Below, piece by piece: positions 1 through 12,717 of a DNA stretch of 64,000 nucleotides. The position numbers and the translations under genes are program-made. Source of the DNA: Whalleya microplaca (Eukaryota; Ascomycota; Sordariomycetes; Xylariales; Xylariaceae). The notes under the pieces are model-generated. The model made no database searches, was not told the origin of the DNA, and saw only the letters and a list, made by a program, of their open reading frames with translations. Every line of letters starts with the position of its first letter. The stretch's first letter is position 1. The stretch covers positions 496,001-560,000 of the forward strand of contig MU385721.1 of assembly GCA_022497155.1 (NCBI GenBank). Direction: 5' to 3'.

Positions 1-3000
1 TACTTATTTTAAATCGATTTTATAATAAGCTATTTATTGATTTTATAACCGATTTATTAGCTACTTTTAAATAAGACTTTATTTTTATAATAGTAATTTT
101 TAATTAATTAAAAAAATAGGTTATATTAGAGGCTATAATTTCGATAAAAGCGGAAATATATACCGAACGGTTTATAAACTATTATTAAAGGTATTATAAT
201 TTTTCCCGTATTATAACTAATAATAAAAAATCTAACTAAATAAAGCGGTTTTAAAAATAGCTTTACTTATTAATAAAAATCGAGTAGCGTTTATTAATTA
301 CGTTTTACCTAAAAACCGATAAAACTATTAAATAAATAAACTAAAAAATATTAGTATATTTTCGAGCGTTTATATTATATGCTTAATTTAAATAAAACTT
401 ATTACTACCGGGAGCGATACTTATAATTAATAACTGAAATATTATAACAATAAAATTAAGTCCTTTTTTTATACTTTATAAATATTATATAAAACTTATT
501 TTAATAATAAAATATATCCCGGGACTTATTTTTAAATTATATATATAGGCGGAAGCTTTTATTTAACGCTTAAAAAAGGCGATAAAATTTATATAAGCCG
601 CAATAATAATTATATAATAATAATAAAAAAACGTAGCTAATAAATAGCGATTTTTTATAAAGTAATTCCGAATAAAAAATAAGGTATAATTAACGTTTAA
701 AAATATTTCTATATTTTAATTTTTATAAAAGCTAATATAATTATATATTAAATATAAAATAATACGCGTTATTAACTTTTAAATTATAAAATTAAATATA
801 CTAAAAAAAATATATAACCGGTTTTATATTAAGTTTATTTGCTATATAGGAAATAATCTTCTGTTTTTTTAAAAAAACGAAAATATATAACCTTTTTTTA
901 TAGTTAGTAAAAAAAGAAAGGAAAAAATAAAGTAGCAAATAAAAGAAATTATTCGAGTAATTATTAAGTAAAAAGGGCGAGAAAAAATTAAATAAATGCT
1001 AATAAAATAGGTAAATTATATAGCCCTAATATAAAAACCGCTCGAAAACTTAAAAAATACCGAAATAATAAACTGTTTTAAAAAAAATTACGGTAATATA
1101 AAAATAAATAATAAGCTTAAAAAAATTAATATAAAAAAAAAAGCAAAAGTTACGCTTACGTAATAATTGTATAATTAATAAAATACTAATAAAATATAAA
1201 AACGAAAAAATATAAATAAAATAAAAAAATATTACAGAAAATTATAAATTTTTTATTATTATAAATAACGTAAACGCTATTCCCGAATAAATAATAAATA
1301 ACCTTTTTTATTTATGTAATTTTTTTTTAATAAACCGATAACTAAAATTATTATAAAACCGACTAAAAAACGTAATAAATTTAACCGAACGGTATATTTA
1401 TATTAGCCGGAAATTAATAATTTAGCTTGTTTTTTTTATCGTCTTCTTTTTTTTTATTTATATTTATTACTTTTTTTTCTACTTTTACGGGAGGGAATTT
1501 GGAGGGGCAATTATAGTAACGAAAAATATTAACGGAAATAAAAAAAACGCGCGAACAAAAGTTATATAAATTACGCTTAAATAAAAAGTTTATAATAATA
1601 ATAAAGGCGGGCGGGATAAGCCGAAAAAAAAAACCGGAAACAGAAATATATATATAAGCGGCGGGCCCGGTATTATTTATTATAAAATATATAATAGCCG
1701 TAATATCGCTAATATTATTAGCGATATATTTAAGCGGGTAAATAATTTTCTTAAACGTAGCTATAAGTTATTTTTATATAGCGTATAAGCTAAAGAAAAT
1801 TACAGAAAAATAAAGTAAAAACTTATATATTATTTTTACTATTATTAAATCCCGGCTCGGCTTAAAGCCGTAACGCTTATTTTAATATATTTGAAATATA
1901 TAGCGGCGTTAATAATATATTACGCCCGTATTTTAGCCGATTTTTAAGCGGTAACAAAAGCTAAATAAAAAAAGTAAGTAACGGAAATATTATAAAAAAA
2001 TAGAAGAAATAGATAATTTATTAAAATTTAAGCTATCGTAAACTCGATAAGCTTTTATTAAAATAATAACGAAAAAATAAATTTCGGTATTTATAAATAG
2101 TTATAAAATAAGATTAAAAAGCGGTACTCGAACAGAAAAAACAAAAAATAACTTATAATAAAGTAGTTATAATTTTTAGTATATTTTATATATTATATAT
2201 TATAAATAGTTAAATATAGTTAATATTATATTTAAAATATTTTAAAACTAAAAAAAAAAAAAAAAAAAAATTTATAAGTTTAGTCGGAATAAAAAGCGGA
2301 AAGATTTTTAGCTATATAGCCGATATAGGGGCAATATAAGATATAACGCGTAAAAAAAGGGAAAGCCGTAAAAATAATACGAACGGGCAGTTTAAAGGCA
2401 GTAAAACCGGAGGGAAAACGAGACAAAAATATAGCGGTAGCGGCAAAAGCGAGAATAAGCAAAAATAGCGGCAGAAAAAAAAGGGCGCGTTACGGGAATA
2501 TTATAAAGAAATATATTAGTAACCTAAAATAATAAAAAAATTAAAAAATTAAAAAATTAAAAATTTAAAAAATTAGAAAATTAAAAAATTAAAAAATAAG
2601 AGAATAAAATAAATAGTTAGGGAAATAAATTTTTATTTATAAATAGCTTAAAGAAAAAAAGAAGGAAAAAAGAAATTTCGAAAAAAAGGCCCGGGATATT
2701 TAAGCAATCTTAAAAAAGAATTAATCGCGCGGCTAATTATAAAAGCTAATTATATATTACGCTAGTTACGTATTTAAATTAATTAAAAGCAGAAATTAAT
2801 TTATTAATTTAAAAATAAATTTAATTATTAAATAAAAAATTAATTAAAAACGGGAATCGAGCTTTAATTTTACATACGTTTATTTTATATTCGATTAGCT
2901 AATAATAACATAAAATTAGGAACTTTTATAACAAAAGAATTCTTTTATAAAAATACTTTTATATTATTTCCTAAATCGGGCCTAATTAATAATAAAATAA

Positions 3001-3297
3001 ACTATTAGTAGCTAAAAAAGCCGATAATTAATAAAAATTTATATATATTTTACGCTCGGGTATAAAAGACGCGATATAATCGCGTAAAAAGTAAAAGGGG
3101 GGGTAATATAATAGGCTATACCGTAATAAGGAATATCGGCGATTATAAGCCGATATAATAGCATAGCTTTCGAGAGCTAATATAAATGCTTTCGAGTTAT
3201 ATCGATATATTTTTTTAATTTTCTTTTCTTTTTTAGTTAGAAAATAAACACTTATTTAGCATTATAAAATTATATTTTAGCGTAACGGCTTTTTATA
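1..3297 (+). mobile_element. Gypsy-type LTR retrotransposon relic, left copy (5' part off window)
   Basis: This is an inverted copy of the right-hand element: the reverse complement of 3525 to about 6797 matches 1 to 3297 with mostly C/T and G/A differences and small indels. A G-rich polypurine tract (3091-3104, seven G after AAAA) immediately precedes the 3' LTR at 3107-3297. The plus orientation is inferred from this tract and from the reverse-transcriptase strand of the mirror copy. Only the 3' part (post-RT region plus LTR) lies in the window. All frames are interrupted. Confidence 0.8.
3107..3297 (+). repeat. 3' LTR of left Gypsy relic (RIP-mutated)
   Basis: This is the reverse complement of the LTR at 3525-3715, about 191 bp long. 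The terminal TG and CA have decayed to TA. It contains a characteristic pair of dyads around CTCGAGAGC and CGGCGATTATAAGCCG. The G-run polypurine tract abuts its left edge. Confidence 0.75.
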
Positions 3298-3524
3298 TTT
3301 ATTACTTTTAGCTGATATAATAATTAAACTTTTTATTTTATAGGTATAACTATTTAAAAACTTAAAAGGTATAAAAGTTTTATTTATATTAATAACTCTA
3401 GTTAACTTAAACTAACGAAAAGGTAAAAACTTAAAATTATTAAAACTATTAAATAGTTATAAAAATAAAAAAAAGTTTTAATAAAGGTTATTATAAAAAC
3501 GGCTATATTTCCTTATAAATAAAA
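3298..3524. other. Spacer between tail-to-tail Gypsy copies
   Basis: This 227 bp AT-rich spacer contains the symmetry centre of the large palindrome at about 3411. About 40 bp on its left side (around 3325-3360) resembles the reverse complement of about 3460-3500. It is therefore unclear whether the arms arose from two insertions or from an inverted duplication that included flanking DNA. No gene is visible. Confidence 0.5.
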
Positions 3525-3715
3525 TGTGAAAGGCTGTTACGTTAAGATATAATTTTATAATATTAAATGAGTGTTTATTTTTTAACTAAAGAAAAAAAGA
3601 AAATTAAAAAGATATATCGATATAGCTCGAGAGCATTTATATTAACTCTCGAGAGCTATGCTGCTATATCGGCTTATAATCGCCGATATTCCCTATTATA
3701 ATATAGCTTATTATA
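3525..3715 (-). repeat. 3' LTR of right Gypsy relic
   Basis: The repeat starts with TGTGAAAGGC and ends with a decayed TATTATA where the partner LTR ends CATTACA. It aligns to 12409-12597 over its whole length, with differences mainly of the C/T and G/A type. Confidence 0.8.
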
Positions 3716-3716
3716 T

Positions 3717-3730
3717 TACCCCCCCCTTTA
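3717..3730 (-). other. Polypurine tract of right Gypsy relic
   Basis: On the minus strand this reads TAAAGGGGGGGGT-like directly before the 3' LTR, the expected place for the plus-strand primer of an LTR retrotransposon. A mirrored tract lies at 3091-3104 for the left copy. It sets the transcription direction of the element. Confidence 0.65.
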
Positions 3731-6700
3731 CTTTTTGCGCAATTATATTACGTCTTTTATACCCGAGCGTAAGATATATATAAATTCTCGTTAATTATTA
3801 GCCTTTTTAGCTGCTAATAGTTTATTTTATTATTAATTAAGGCCGGTTCGGGAGGTAATATAAAGGTGTTTTTATAAAAGAATTTTTTTATTATAAGGGT
3901 TTTTAATTTTACATTACTATTAGCTAATTAAATATAAAGTAAATATATATAAAATTAAAGCTCGATTTTTATTTTTAATTAGTTTTTTATTTAATAATTA
4001 AATTTATTTTTAAATTAGTAAATTAATTTCTGCTTTTAATTAGTTTAAACATATAACTAGCGTAATATATAATTAGTTTTTATAATTAGTTGCGCGATTA
4101 ATTTTTTTTAAAGTTGCTTAAATATTCCGGGCCTTTTTTTCGAAATTCCTTTTTTCCTTTTTTTTTTAGGCTATTTATAAATAAAAACTTATTTTTTTAA
4201 CTGTTTACTTTATTTTTTTATTTTTTAATTTTTTAATTTTCTAAATTTCTAATTTTTTTATTTTTTTATTTTTTTATTATTTAAGTTATTAATATATTCT
4301 TCCGTAATATTTCCGTAATGCGCCTTTTTTTTTTACCGCTATTTTCGCTTATTTTTACTTTCGCTACTGCCGCTATATTTTCGTTTCGTTCCCTTTCCGG
4401 TTCTGCTATTTTTAAGCCGCCCGTTTGCGCTATTTTTATAGCTTTCCCTCTTTTTATATATTATATCTTATACCGCCTTTACGTTAGCCGTATAATTAAA
4501 AACCCTTTTGCTTTTTATTCCGATTAAATTTATAAGTTTTTTTTTTTAAGTTTTAAAACATTTTAAATATAGTACTAATTATATTTAGTTATTTATAATA
4601 TATAGTATATAGAATATATTAAAAGCTATAATTGCTTTATTATAAATTACCTTTTGTTTTTTTTATTCGAGTACCGCTTTTTAATCCCGTTTTATAGCTA
4701 TTTATAAATGCCGAAATTCGCTTTTTTATTACTATTTTAATAAAAGCTTATTAAATTTATAATAGCTCAAACCTTAATAAATTATTTATTTCTCCCGTTT
4801 TTTTATAACACTCCCGTTATTTATTTTTTTTATTTAATTTTTATTGCTATTTAAAAATTAGCTAAAATATAGGCGTAACGCGTTATTAACGCCGCTATAT
4901 ATTTTAAATATATTAAAATAAGCGTTATAATTTTAGGCCGGGCCGGGATTTAATAGTAGCAGAAATAGTATATAAGTTTTTATTTTACTTTTTTATAATT
5001 TTTTTTAGCTTATATATTATATAAAAATAATTTATAGCCGTATTTAAAAAAGTCGCTTACCCGCTCGAATATATCGCTAATAATATTAGCGATATTATAG
5101 CTATTATATATTTTATAATAAATAATGCCGGGCCTACCGCTTGTATATATATTTCTATTTCCGGTTTTTTTTTTCGGCTTATTCCGCCCGCCTTTATTAT
5201 TATTATAAACCTTTTACTTAAATATAGCTTACGTAACTTTCGCTCGCACGTTTTCTTTACTTTTATTAACATTTTTTATTATAACTATAGCTATTTTTTT
5301 AAATTCTTTCCCGTAAAAATAAAAAAGAAAGTAATAAATATAAATAAAAAAAAAGAAAACGATAAAAAAAACGAGCTAAATTATTAGCTCCCGGCTAATA
5401 TAAATATATTATTCGGTTAAATTTATTATATTTTTCGGTCGGTTTTATAATAGTTTTAATTATCGGTTTATTAAAAAAATTATATAAATAAAAGGGGTTA
5501 TTTATTATTTACTCGAGAGTAGCGTTTATATTATTTATAATAATAAAAAATTTATAATTTCCCGTAATATTTTTTTATTTTATTTATATTTTTTTATTTT
5601 TATACCTTGCTAATGTTTTATTAATTATATAATTGCCGCGTAAATATAGCTTTCGCCTTTCCTTTTATATTAATTTTTTAAGCCTATTATTTATTTTTAT
5701 ATTACTATAATTTTTTTTAAAACAATTTATTATTTTAATATCCCTTAAGTTTTTAAGCGGTTTTTATATTAAAGCTATATAACCTATTTATTTTATTAGC
5801 ATTTATTTAGTTTTTCCTTACTTTTTTTATTTAATAATTACTCGAATAATTTCCTTTACTTGTTATTTTATTTTTTCCTTTCTTTTTTTACTAACTATAA
5901 AAAAAAGTTATATATTTTTGTTCTTTTAAAAAGGCAGGGGATTATTTTTTACGTAATAAATAAACTTAATATAAAACCGGTTATATATTTCTTTCGGTAT
6001 ATTTAATTTTATAATTTAGGGGCTAATAACGCACGTTATTTTATATTTAATATATAACTATACTAGCTTTTATAAAGGTTAAAATATAAAAATATTTTTA
6101 AGCGTTAATTATACTTTATTTTTTATTTAAAATTATTTTATAAAAAATTACCGCTTATTAGCTACGTTTTTTTATTATTATTATATAATTATTATTACAG
6201 TTTATATAAATTTTATCGCTTTTTTTAAGCGTTAAATAAAAGCTTCCGCCTATACGCGCAATTCGGAAATAAATTCCGGAATATATTTTATTATTAAAAT
6301 AAGTTTTATATAATATTTATAAAATATAAAAAAGGGACTTAGCCTTATTATTATAATATTTCGGTTATTAATTATAAATATTACTCCCGGTAATAATAAA
6401 TTTTATTTAAATTAAATATATAATATAAACGTTTAAAAATATACTAATATTTTTTAATTTATTTATTTAATAGTTTTATTAGTTTCCGGGTAAAACGTAA
6501 TTAATAAGCGCTACTCGATCCCTATTAATAAATAAAGCTGTTTTTAAAACTGCCTTACTTAATTAAATCTTTTATTACTAATTATAATACGGGAAAAACT
6601 ATAATACTTTTAATAATAATTTATAAACTATTTGGCATATATTTTTACTTTTATTAAAATTATAGCCTTTAATATAATTTATTTCTTTAATTAATTAAAA

Positions 6701-8039
6701 ATTACTATTATAAAAATAAAGTTTTATTCGGAAATAGTTAATAAATCGGTTATAAAATTAATAAATAACTTATTATAAAATCGATCCGGAATAAATAATA
6801 ATTTTAAAAACTTTTTTTTTTAGTTACGCTATATATTTTTTTTTTATAAATATCGTAATTTCTATAAAAGCGTTTTACAAACGCCGATATTTTAAGCTAA
6901 TAAAACGTTTTTAAAAATATTATTAATATATTTTTCTTTTCCGGGTACCCTATTAAATATAAGTTATAAATATTTTATATTAAAGCGGTACGGAATAATT
7001 TTTAATTAAAGATTTAAATATATTTATAAAAACGTAATCGACTTTTATTATCGATATTATATTCCGATAATAATATTTTTATATTTAAATTTTTAAAAAA
7101 CGCTCGGTTTTTTTAAGCTACCGCTTTTATCGCTCGCGCGTAATTCGGGTTTTTTGCTACTTTTATATTTTATAATAATTATAGATTTTTATATTCGAAA
7201 ATTTCCTTATTTTCCGGGATATTTTATCCGTATAATTAAATATATCTTATTTTAATAATTCCCGCTTATTTATATTTCTTAAGTTATATATAAAGTAACT
7301 ATTTTTTTTATAATAGTTAAAATTCCCGTCTTTTATATTTTTTATTTTATATTTTTTATAATAAGTTTTATTTACGCCGTAAAAAAATGTTAGGTTTAAT
7401 ATTTAAACGTTTAATACGGAATTTTAATCGGAAATTAAAACGTATTAATTTTTTTAATTAACGTATTTATCGCTTAAAAAGTTTTTTAAAAGTTATAAAA
7501 TATTTCAGATTTTTATAATTAAATAAAATTATAAATATTAAAATTACGTTTTATAATTTTACGTTTTATATTCGCAAGTAGTTTATAATTATTAGTAGCT
7601 TTTTATTATAAATTTTATAATTAATTTTTGCCGGAATTAAGCGCTTAAAATAATAAGTTATAAATAATAAAATCTCTCGCTTATTATGTTATAATAGGTA
7701 TTTTTTATAAGCTTATCCCGAATAGTTTATTTCGATTATTATTTTTTATTCGGAGTTTTATTATATTAAAGCCGGTTTTTTTAAAAACGCTCGTTTAAAG
7801 TTCTCGAACGCCAGATTTTCCGAAAGCCTTTATTAAAACAGTACCCCCTTTTTCGTAAATGCTAATAAAAAGGTAGTAAAATTTATATAATTCTTAATAA
7901 AATCCCAATAAAAGTTCGCAAATCCTAAAAAATTATAAACTTTTTTAAACGTTTTAAAAAGCTTTTATTTTTTAATTACTTATACCTTAACTGGATTTAT
8001 ACGGATTTTTTTTTTATTTTAATAATAAATCTTAAATAT

Positions 8040-8185
8040 TTTATAATAGTTATTATAAACTTATATTTATTTATATTTAAATTTAAGCCCGCTATTTTTA
8101 AATATTTTAATACCTTTTTTATTTTATTAATATAATTTTTTTTTATTCCAAAAAAATAAATTAATATATTGTTTATATATATTAA
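8040..8185 (-). pseudogene. Reverse transcriptase (Gypsy pol) fragment, RIP-mutated
   Basis: Minus-strand translation gives YINNILIYF followed within about 35 residues by KVLKYLKIAGLNLNINKYKF. This matches the Gypsy reverse-transcriptase palm motif (Y-hydrophobic-D-D-I-L-hydrophobic-Y, then VL..L..AGL.L...K..F). Both catalytic aspartates (codons within 8162-8179) read AAC/AAT asparagine, the G-to-A change that RIP produces. The rest of pol is broken by stops on both sides. It is not functional. Confidence 0.8.
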
Positions 8186-9888
8186 ATAAAAAATATTTAA
8201 GTATTTTTTTAATATATTATTTATATAATACTAAAATATTACGGGAGTACTTATTAAGCTAAAAGGGGTTACAAATTATTTAAATAGTTTAAAGTAAGTA
8301 TAAAAAGCCGTTTTTTATTTATTTCTTTCTTTAATTTTAATTTTATAAAAAGCCGATTTAATATTTATTTTAAAAAATTATTTTATTTCCGAAAGGGTTT
8401 TAAGCGTTTTTTATATAAATAAAAACGGGTACCGATTTTATTAAATAATATTATTTAATATTTTATAATTATAATAAAAATAAAATCCGCTATTCGGTTT
8501 TCGGATAAAAAATATAAAAGCTTTTGCGGATAAGCTACTTATATAAATATATTTTTTATTTAATAGCTTAATTAATATTTTCTATAATATTAATAATTTT
8601 TCCCGGGATATATTATATAATAGCTCCTAAAAAATAGGTAACTTTTTACCCGCTTTATTATAGTTTAAATTAATTTTATAATCGGCTTTTATATAATATA
8701 GCGAAAAATTCTTGCTTTTTTTTTTCTCGAATAACTATTTCTAGCTTTTTAACTAAAAAGGGAAATTCTTTCAAACGTTAGTTTTTTTTAAGTATTAAAG
8801 CTTTATTAATATTTACTAATATAATAATAAATATAGCCGTTTATTAAATTATTACTCGTTTTTCTAGCCTTTTTTATTTCCGAGCTCTTTTTATTTCTTT
8901 TGCGAAATATATCGCACTAATATAAAGCGCCTCCCGAGTTTCGCAGACTTTTATAATTTCTAGGAAATGTTTTTTTTTATACTTTTAGGTTTCCGGTAAT
9001 TCTTATATATAATATATATTTATATATTATATATATTATTCGGTTATATTTTATTTAAGGCTTTTTTAATATTATAAAATAATTTAAACCTAATATAATA
9101 TATATAAATATTTTTAACTTATATTTATTAAAATTAGCTTTTATATAAATTATCTCGTAAATTATACCCGAGACGTTTAATTTTTTCTTATAAGTAGTTT
9201 TTTTTATTATTTTTTCCCGGATAAATATACGTAATAATTTTAAACGTTTTATTATATTTTTATTAATAGTTATATAATATTTATATTTTAAATTTATAAA
9301 AATTTTTATATATAATTATTAATTTAAATATATATCGATTATAAAAAATTTCCCGTTTATAAGTTATTCGGTTATATTAATTTTTTTTACTATTATATTA
9401 AATTTTTAAACGCGACTTTATTTAAAAACTATTCGTTTTTTTACTTCTTTAGTGTTTTTTCGGCTTTATTTTTTTTAAATCTATAGCTTATTATTATATT
9501 AATTTTAATATAAATAAGTAATTTTATAAAATAATAAGTATACTTTTTAAATAGGTAGCTTTTTTTTTATATTATAAGCATTTTCCGCGCTTTATTCGAG
9601 TGTTTTATTTTTCGTTCGTTACTTATTTAGCCCGTTAGTTTTTTATTAATATAGCTATACCGATTATTAACGTATCGCTTTTATAATTAGTTTTAAGGCA
9701 ATTAAAAATAAGGGGTAATAAGCCCGGAAAGGGTAATTTACCCGGCGTAGTCCCGCTTTTTAAACTATTCCCGCTATAATAAAATAGCGATTTTTTAAGT
9801 CGGGTTATAATATTTATTATTTAGTAAATTTAGTTTTAGTAAATATTCGGTAGCGCTATTAAAACTAACGCATTTTTAAATTTATTAT

Positions 9889-10200
9889 TGTTATGGGGCA
9901 GGGGATTACGGGTGTTAATAGCAGCTTAGGAGCCACTAAAAGCCCCCTAGAGCTACGTTATAGGGCACTCCACAGGGCACTCCATAGGGTATTTACAGGG
10001 CACTTTACAGGGCAATTTATAGTGGATTATATACCTGTATTTAGCTGACCTTTTCCCTCACATCTCCTTTACTTTTTCAATAAAATAAATATTATTAGAT
10101 CACTAGATAGTCATACACATATAGCTCTGGCAGCTAATATACACTCATTTTTGACCTGATATCTTACTTTCGCTTCACCCTGACACCTTGTCCCAAGACA
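9889..10200. repeat. Left LTR of nested element
   Basis: This 312 bp direct repeat starts TGTTATGGGGCAGGGG and ends CCCAAGACA. Its partner is at 11197-11508; differences between the two are largely CA/TA and TG/TA changes. Confidence 0.78.
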
Positions 10201-10754
10201 TTTAGCTTACCTCCGGATAGGCCTTAATTTCCTTGCCTTTTAATTAATCGAGCAAAACAGTCCTTTTTATTATACCACAAGTCACAAAGGCATAGAATTT
10301 ACCAGTAATAGCTACTTAAAGTATATCTTACTTTGTTAAGCTTATTTTATTTTTATCCGATATGTTATACGCGAATTATTTTATTTCGATTTCGTCCGAT
10401 AGCCACTTGTTTCCTATATAAATCGAACTAAGCTATATGTTCGATCGATAGCCAGCCAGCTGCCTTATTTATATATTACATTTACGTTATTTATTACCTA
10501 CGATTTACAAATTTTCTTTTTTTTTATACACTAGAATATTAGGAATATAAAGCGCGATAATATTAGAAACACTAGACCGTATATTTTTGTATATAAACCT
10601 GTTTATTTTTATATAAGTAACGGTAATAAGCTAATTGTGCTATTAGTATATGGCTAAATATAGCCAGCTATTAATACGTATATAATTTATATAAATAACG
10701 ATATCGGATAACACTTTTTTATATCCTAATATACTTTATTACTTAAATGCCACC

Positions 10755-11065
10755 TTTAGTAGCAAGGGAGGCTGTTAGCTGCTGCTGCTGCTACTGTTGC
10801 TAATAGCTGTGGCTAGCTGACTTGCTATCACCTATTAACCTGCTGTCACCTGCTGGGGAGGCTTATAAGGAGGTCACTTGATTTAAGCTGTTGTAGCTAC
10901 TGCTGCTAATAGCTGTGGCTAGCTGACTTATTGAAAGCCGTGGCTAGCTATAGCTAGCTGACCTGTTAAAAGCCGTGGCTAGCTGTGGCTAGCTGACCTG
11001 TTATCACCTGACCTGCTGCTGCTGCTGCTACTAATAGCTGTGGCTATCTGACCTGTTACCCTAAG
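10755..11065. repeat. GCTG-rich imperfect tandem repeats inside nested LTR element
   Basis: Degenerate units built of GCTGCTGCTG runs and of TAATAGCTGTGGCTAGCTGAC recur at least five times. A T-homopolymer follows at about 11136-11152. No open reading frame spans it. It may be structural RNA-level sequence of a non-autonomous retroelement; no function can be read from it. Confidence 0.6.
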
Positions 11066-11196
11066 GTCCCTGGGGTGAAAATTTTTTTTTTCGGATCTAA
11101 AGGTCAGGCATTTAAGTGTGGGGCGTGTTTTCATTTTTTTTTTTTTTTTTTTGATTTTTTAGCTGCGTAGACGCTAGCTGAAAAATCAGGGAGGAA

Positions 11197-11508
11197 TATT
11201 ATAGGGCAGGGGATTACGGGTGTTAACAGCAGCTTAGGAGCCACTAAAAGCCCCCTAGAGCCACGTCACAGGGCATTCCACAGGGCACTCCACAGGGTAT
11301 CCACAGGGCACTTTATAAGGTAATTTACAGTGGATCATATACCTGTATTTAGCTGACCTTTTCCCTCACATCTCCTTCACTTTTTTAATAAAATAGACAT
11401 TACTAAATCACCAGATAATTATATACACATAGCTTTAGCAGCTAATATACACTTATTTTTAACCTAATATCTCACTTTCGCTTTACCCTAACACCCTGTC
11501 TTAAGACA
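11197..11508. repeat. Right LTR of nested element
   Basis: This 312 bp repeat starts TATTATAGGGCAGGGG (TG decayed to TA) and ends CTTAAGACA. It aligns without major gaps to 9889-10200. Confidence 0.78.
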
Positions 11509-12408
11509 TTATTAATCGCTTTTTTAATAAATATAAATTTTACTTTATTATTTTATATATTACTTCTTATTTTTATTAATAGTCGCTCGAAATTAGTATA
11601 AAAAAATATAAAAATTTAATTAACGGACTAACGGTATTTATATAATTCGCCTCTTGCTTTAATAACTTTATTACAGTTTTTATAAACGTTCGATAAGTAT
11701 TAAAAAAAAAATATTAAGTTATATATTTTACTAAATCTTTTTATAATATAATATAACTTTATTACGCGTTATATATTATTTTCGAGCCGCTTGTAAATAT
11801 TATACTACTTATTTTAGTTTTTTTTTATAAATTCCGTGTTTTTTTAAAGCTTATACTTTATTAATATCTCTTATACGGGATAGCGGCTACGCTTACTCCT
11901 AAACTTCTCGGGCTATAATAATAGCTTATATTTAAGTACCGGGGCTGCAGTAATTACTGGGGCGGGTGCTAAAAGTACTTAAGGGTTTTTTAGCTAAAGG
12001 TTTATACCTATTTAGGCTGGCTGTCCTTGGGGTTTTTAGAGATCCCGAGAGTCTTATACGGGAACACTTTTTATTATATTTATGTTTTATATAATTAATA
12101 AGTCGAAATTCTTTTATAACTATATTTTTAAAACCGCTTAGCGTTATAATAATTTGTTTTATTATTTTTTTAGTCTTTATTTATAAGCCGCTTATTTTAG
12201 TCGTTATTTTTTTAAATTATTTTTTAATACCGCTTTTAATATTACGTATGTTTACTTAAAGCGGGTATAAATTTAATAAACCTAAATATTTAATGCTTTT
12301 ATATATCTCGCTAACGGTATTTCCGAATTATTAAAGGGCTGTTTTAAAATTTCTTCTAACATTTTAATTTATTTTAATATAACTCGGGAATTAGTAAGTT
12401 AAAAAATA

Positions 12409-12597
12409 TATAAAAAGTTATTACGCTAAAATATAATTTTATAATATTAAATAAGTGTTTATTTTTTAACTAAAGAAAAAAAAAATCAAGAAGGTATATC
12501 GATATAGCTCGAGAGCATTTATATTAGCTCTCGAGAGCTATACTACTATATCGGCTTATAATCGCCGATATTCCCTATTACGGCACAGCCCATTACA
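12409..12597 (-). repeat. 5' LTR of right Gypsy relic
   Basis: This 189 bp sequence aligns to 3525-3715; its 5' TGTG has decayed to TATA and its 3' end CATTACA is intact. TAAAA follows directly at 12598-12602. Confidence 0.78.
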
Positions 12598-12717
12598 TAA
12601 AAGAAACGATAAACAGGCATTATATATATTTTTAAGGGCTTTAAAAAAGTATTTAATTACCTGTTTTCAAGTTAAGTTATATCTTTTTAAGAAATTTTAA
12701 AACTAACTAAAACTAAA

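Larger units (their letters stand above)
9889..11508. mobile_element. Nested non-coding LTR element (TRIM/LARD-like)
   Basis: Two direct repeats of 312 bp (9889-10200 and 11197-11508) enclose about 1.0 kb without a coding frame. The repeats show TG...CA ends (the second copy's TG has become TA) and are flanked by TTAT on both outer sides. A purine-rich stretch (about 11180-11196, ending GGGAGGAA) directly precedes the second repeat, in the place of a polypurine tract. The internal part holds GCTGCTGCT runs and repeated GTGGCTAGCTGACCTGTTA-like units (about 10760-11060). It retains CA/TG dinucleotides, so it is younger or less RIP-exposed than the Gypsy element it interrupts. Confidence 0.75.
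3525..12597 (-). mobile_element. Full-length Gypsy-type LTR retrotransposon, RIP-inactivated, with nested insertion
   Basis: The element is bounded by matching LTRs (3525-3715 and 12409-12597) and by the same 5-bp sequence TAAAA on both outer sides (3520-3524 and 12598-12602), a clean target-site duplication. A C-run at 3717-3727 is the polypurine tract of a minus-strand element. A reverse-transcriptase relic is readable on the minus strand around 8050-8180. Subtracting the nested element at 9889-11508 leaves about 7.45 kb, a normal Gypsy length. Order on the minus strand: 5' LTR at the high coordinate, gag region (about 12400-9500, interrupted), pol, 3' LTR at 3525. All frames contain many stops, so it cannot move by itself. 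Confidence 0.85.

Noticed and set aside
120..290. Possible integrase motif (TERF with weakly matching neighbours) in the left Gypsy arm
   Set aside because: Only four to six residues resemble the Gypsy integrase TER motif and the preceding residues do not fit; too weak to annotate.
2280..5272. Short open frames in the RIP block (2280-2462, 4318-4527, 5057-5272)
   Set aside because: The first two are mirror images of each other in the palindrome and the third lies in the same relic; all lie within decayed transposon sequence rich in K, I, Y and F.
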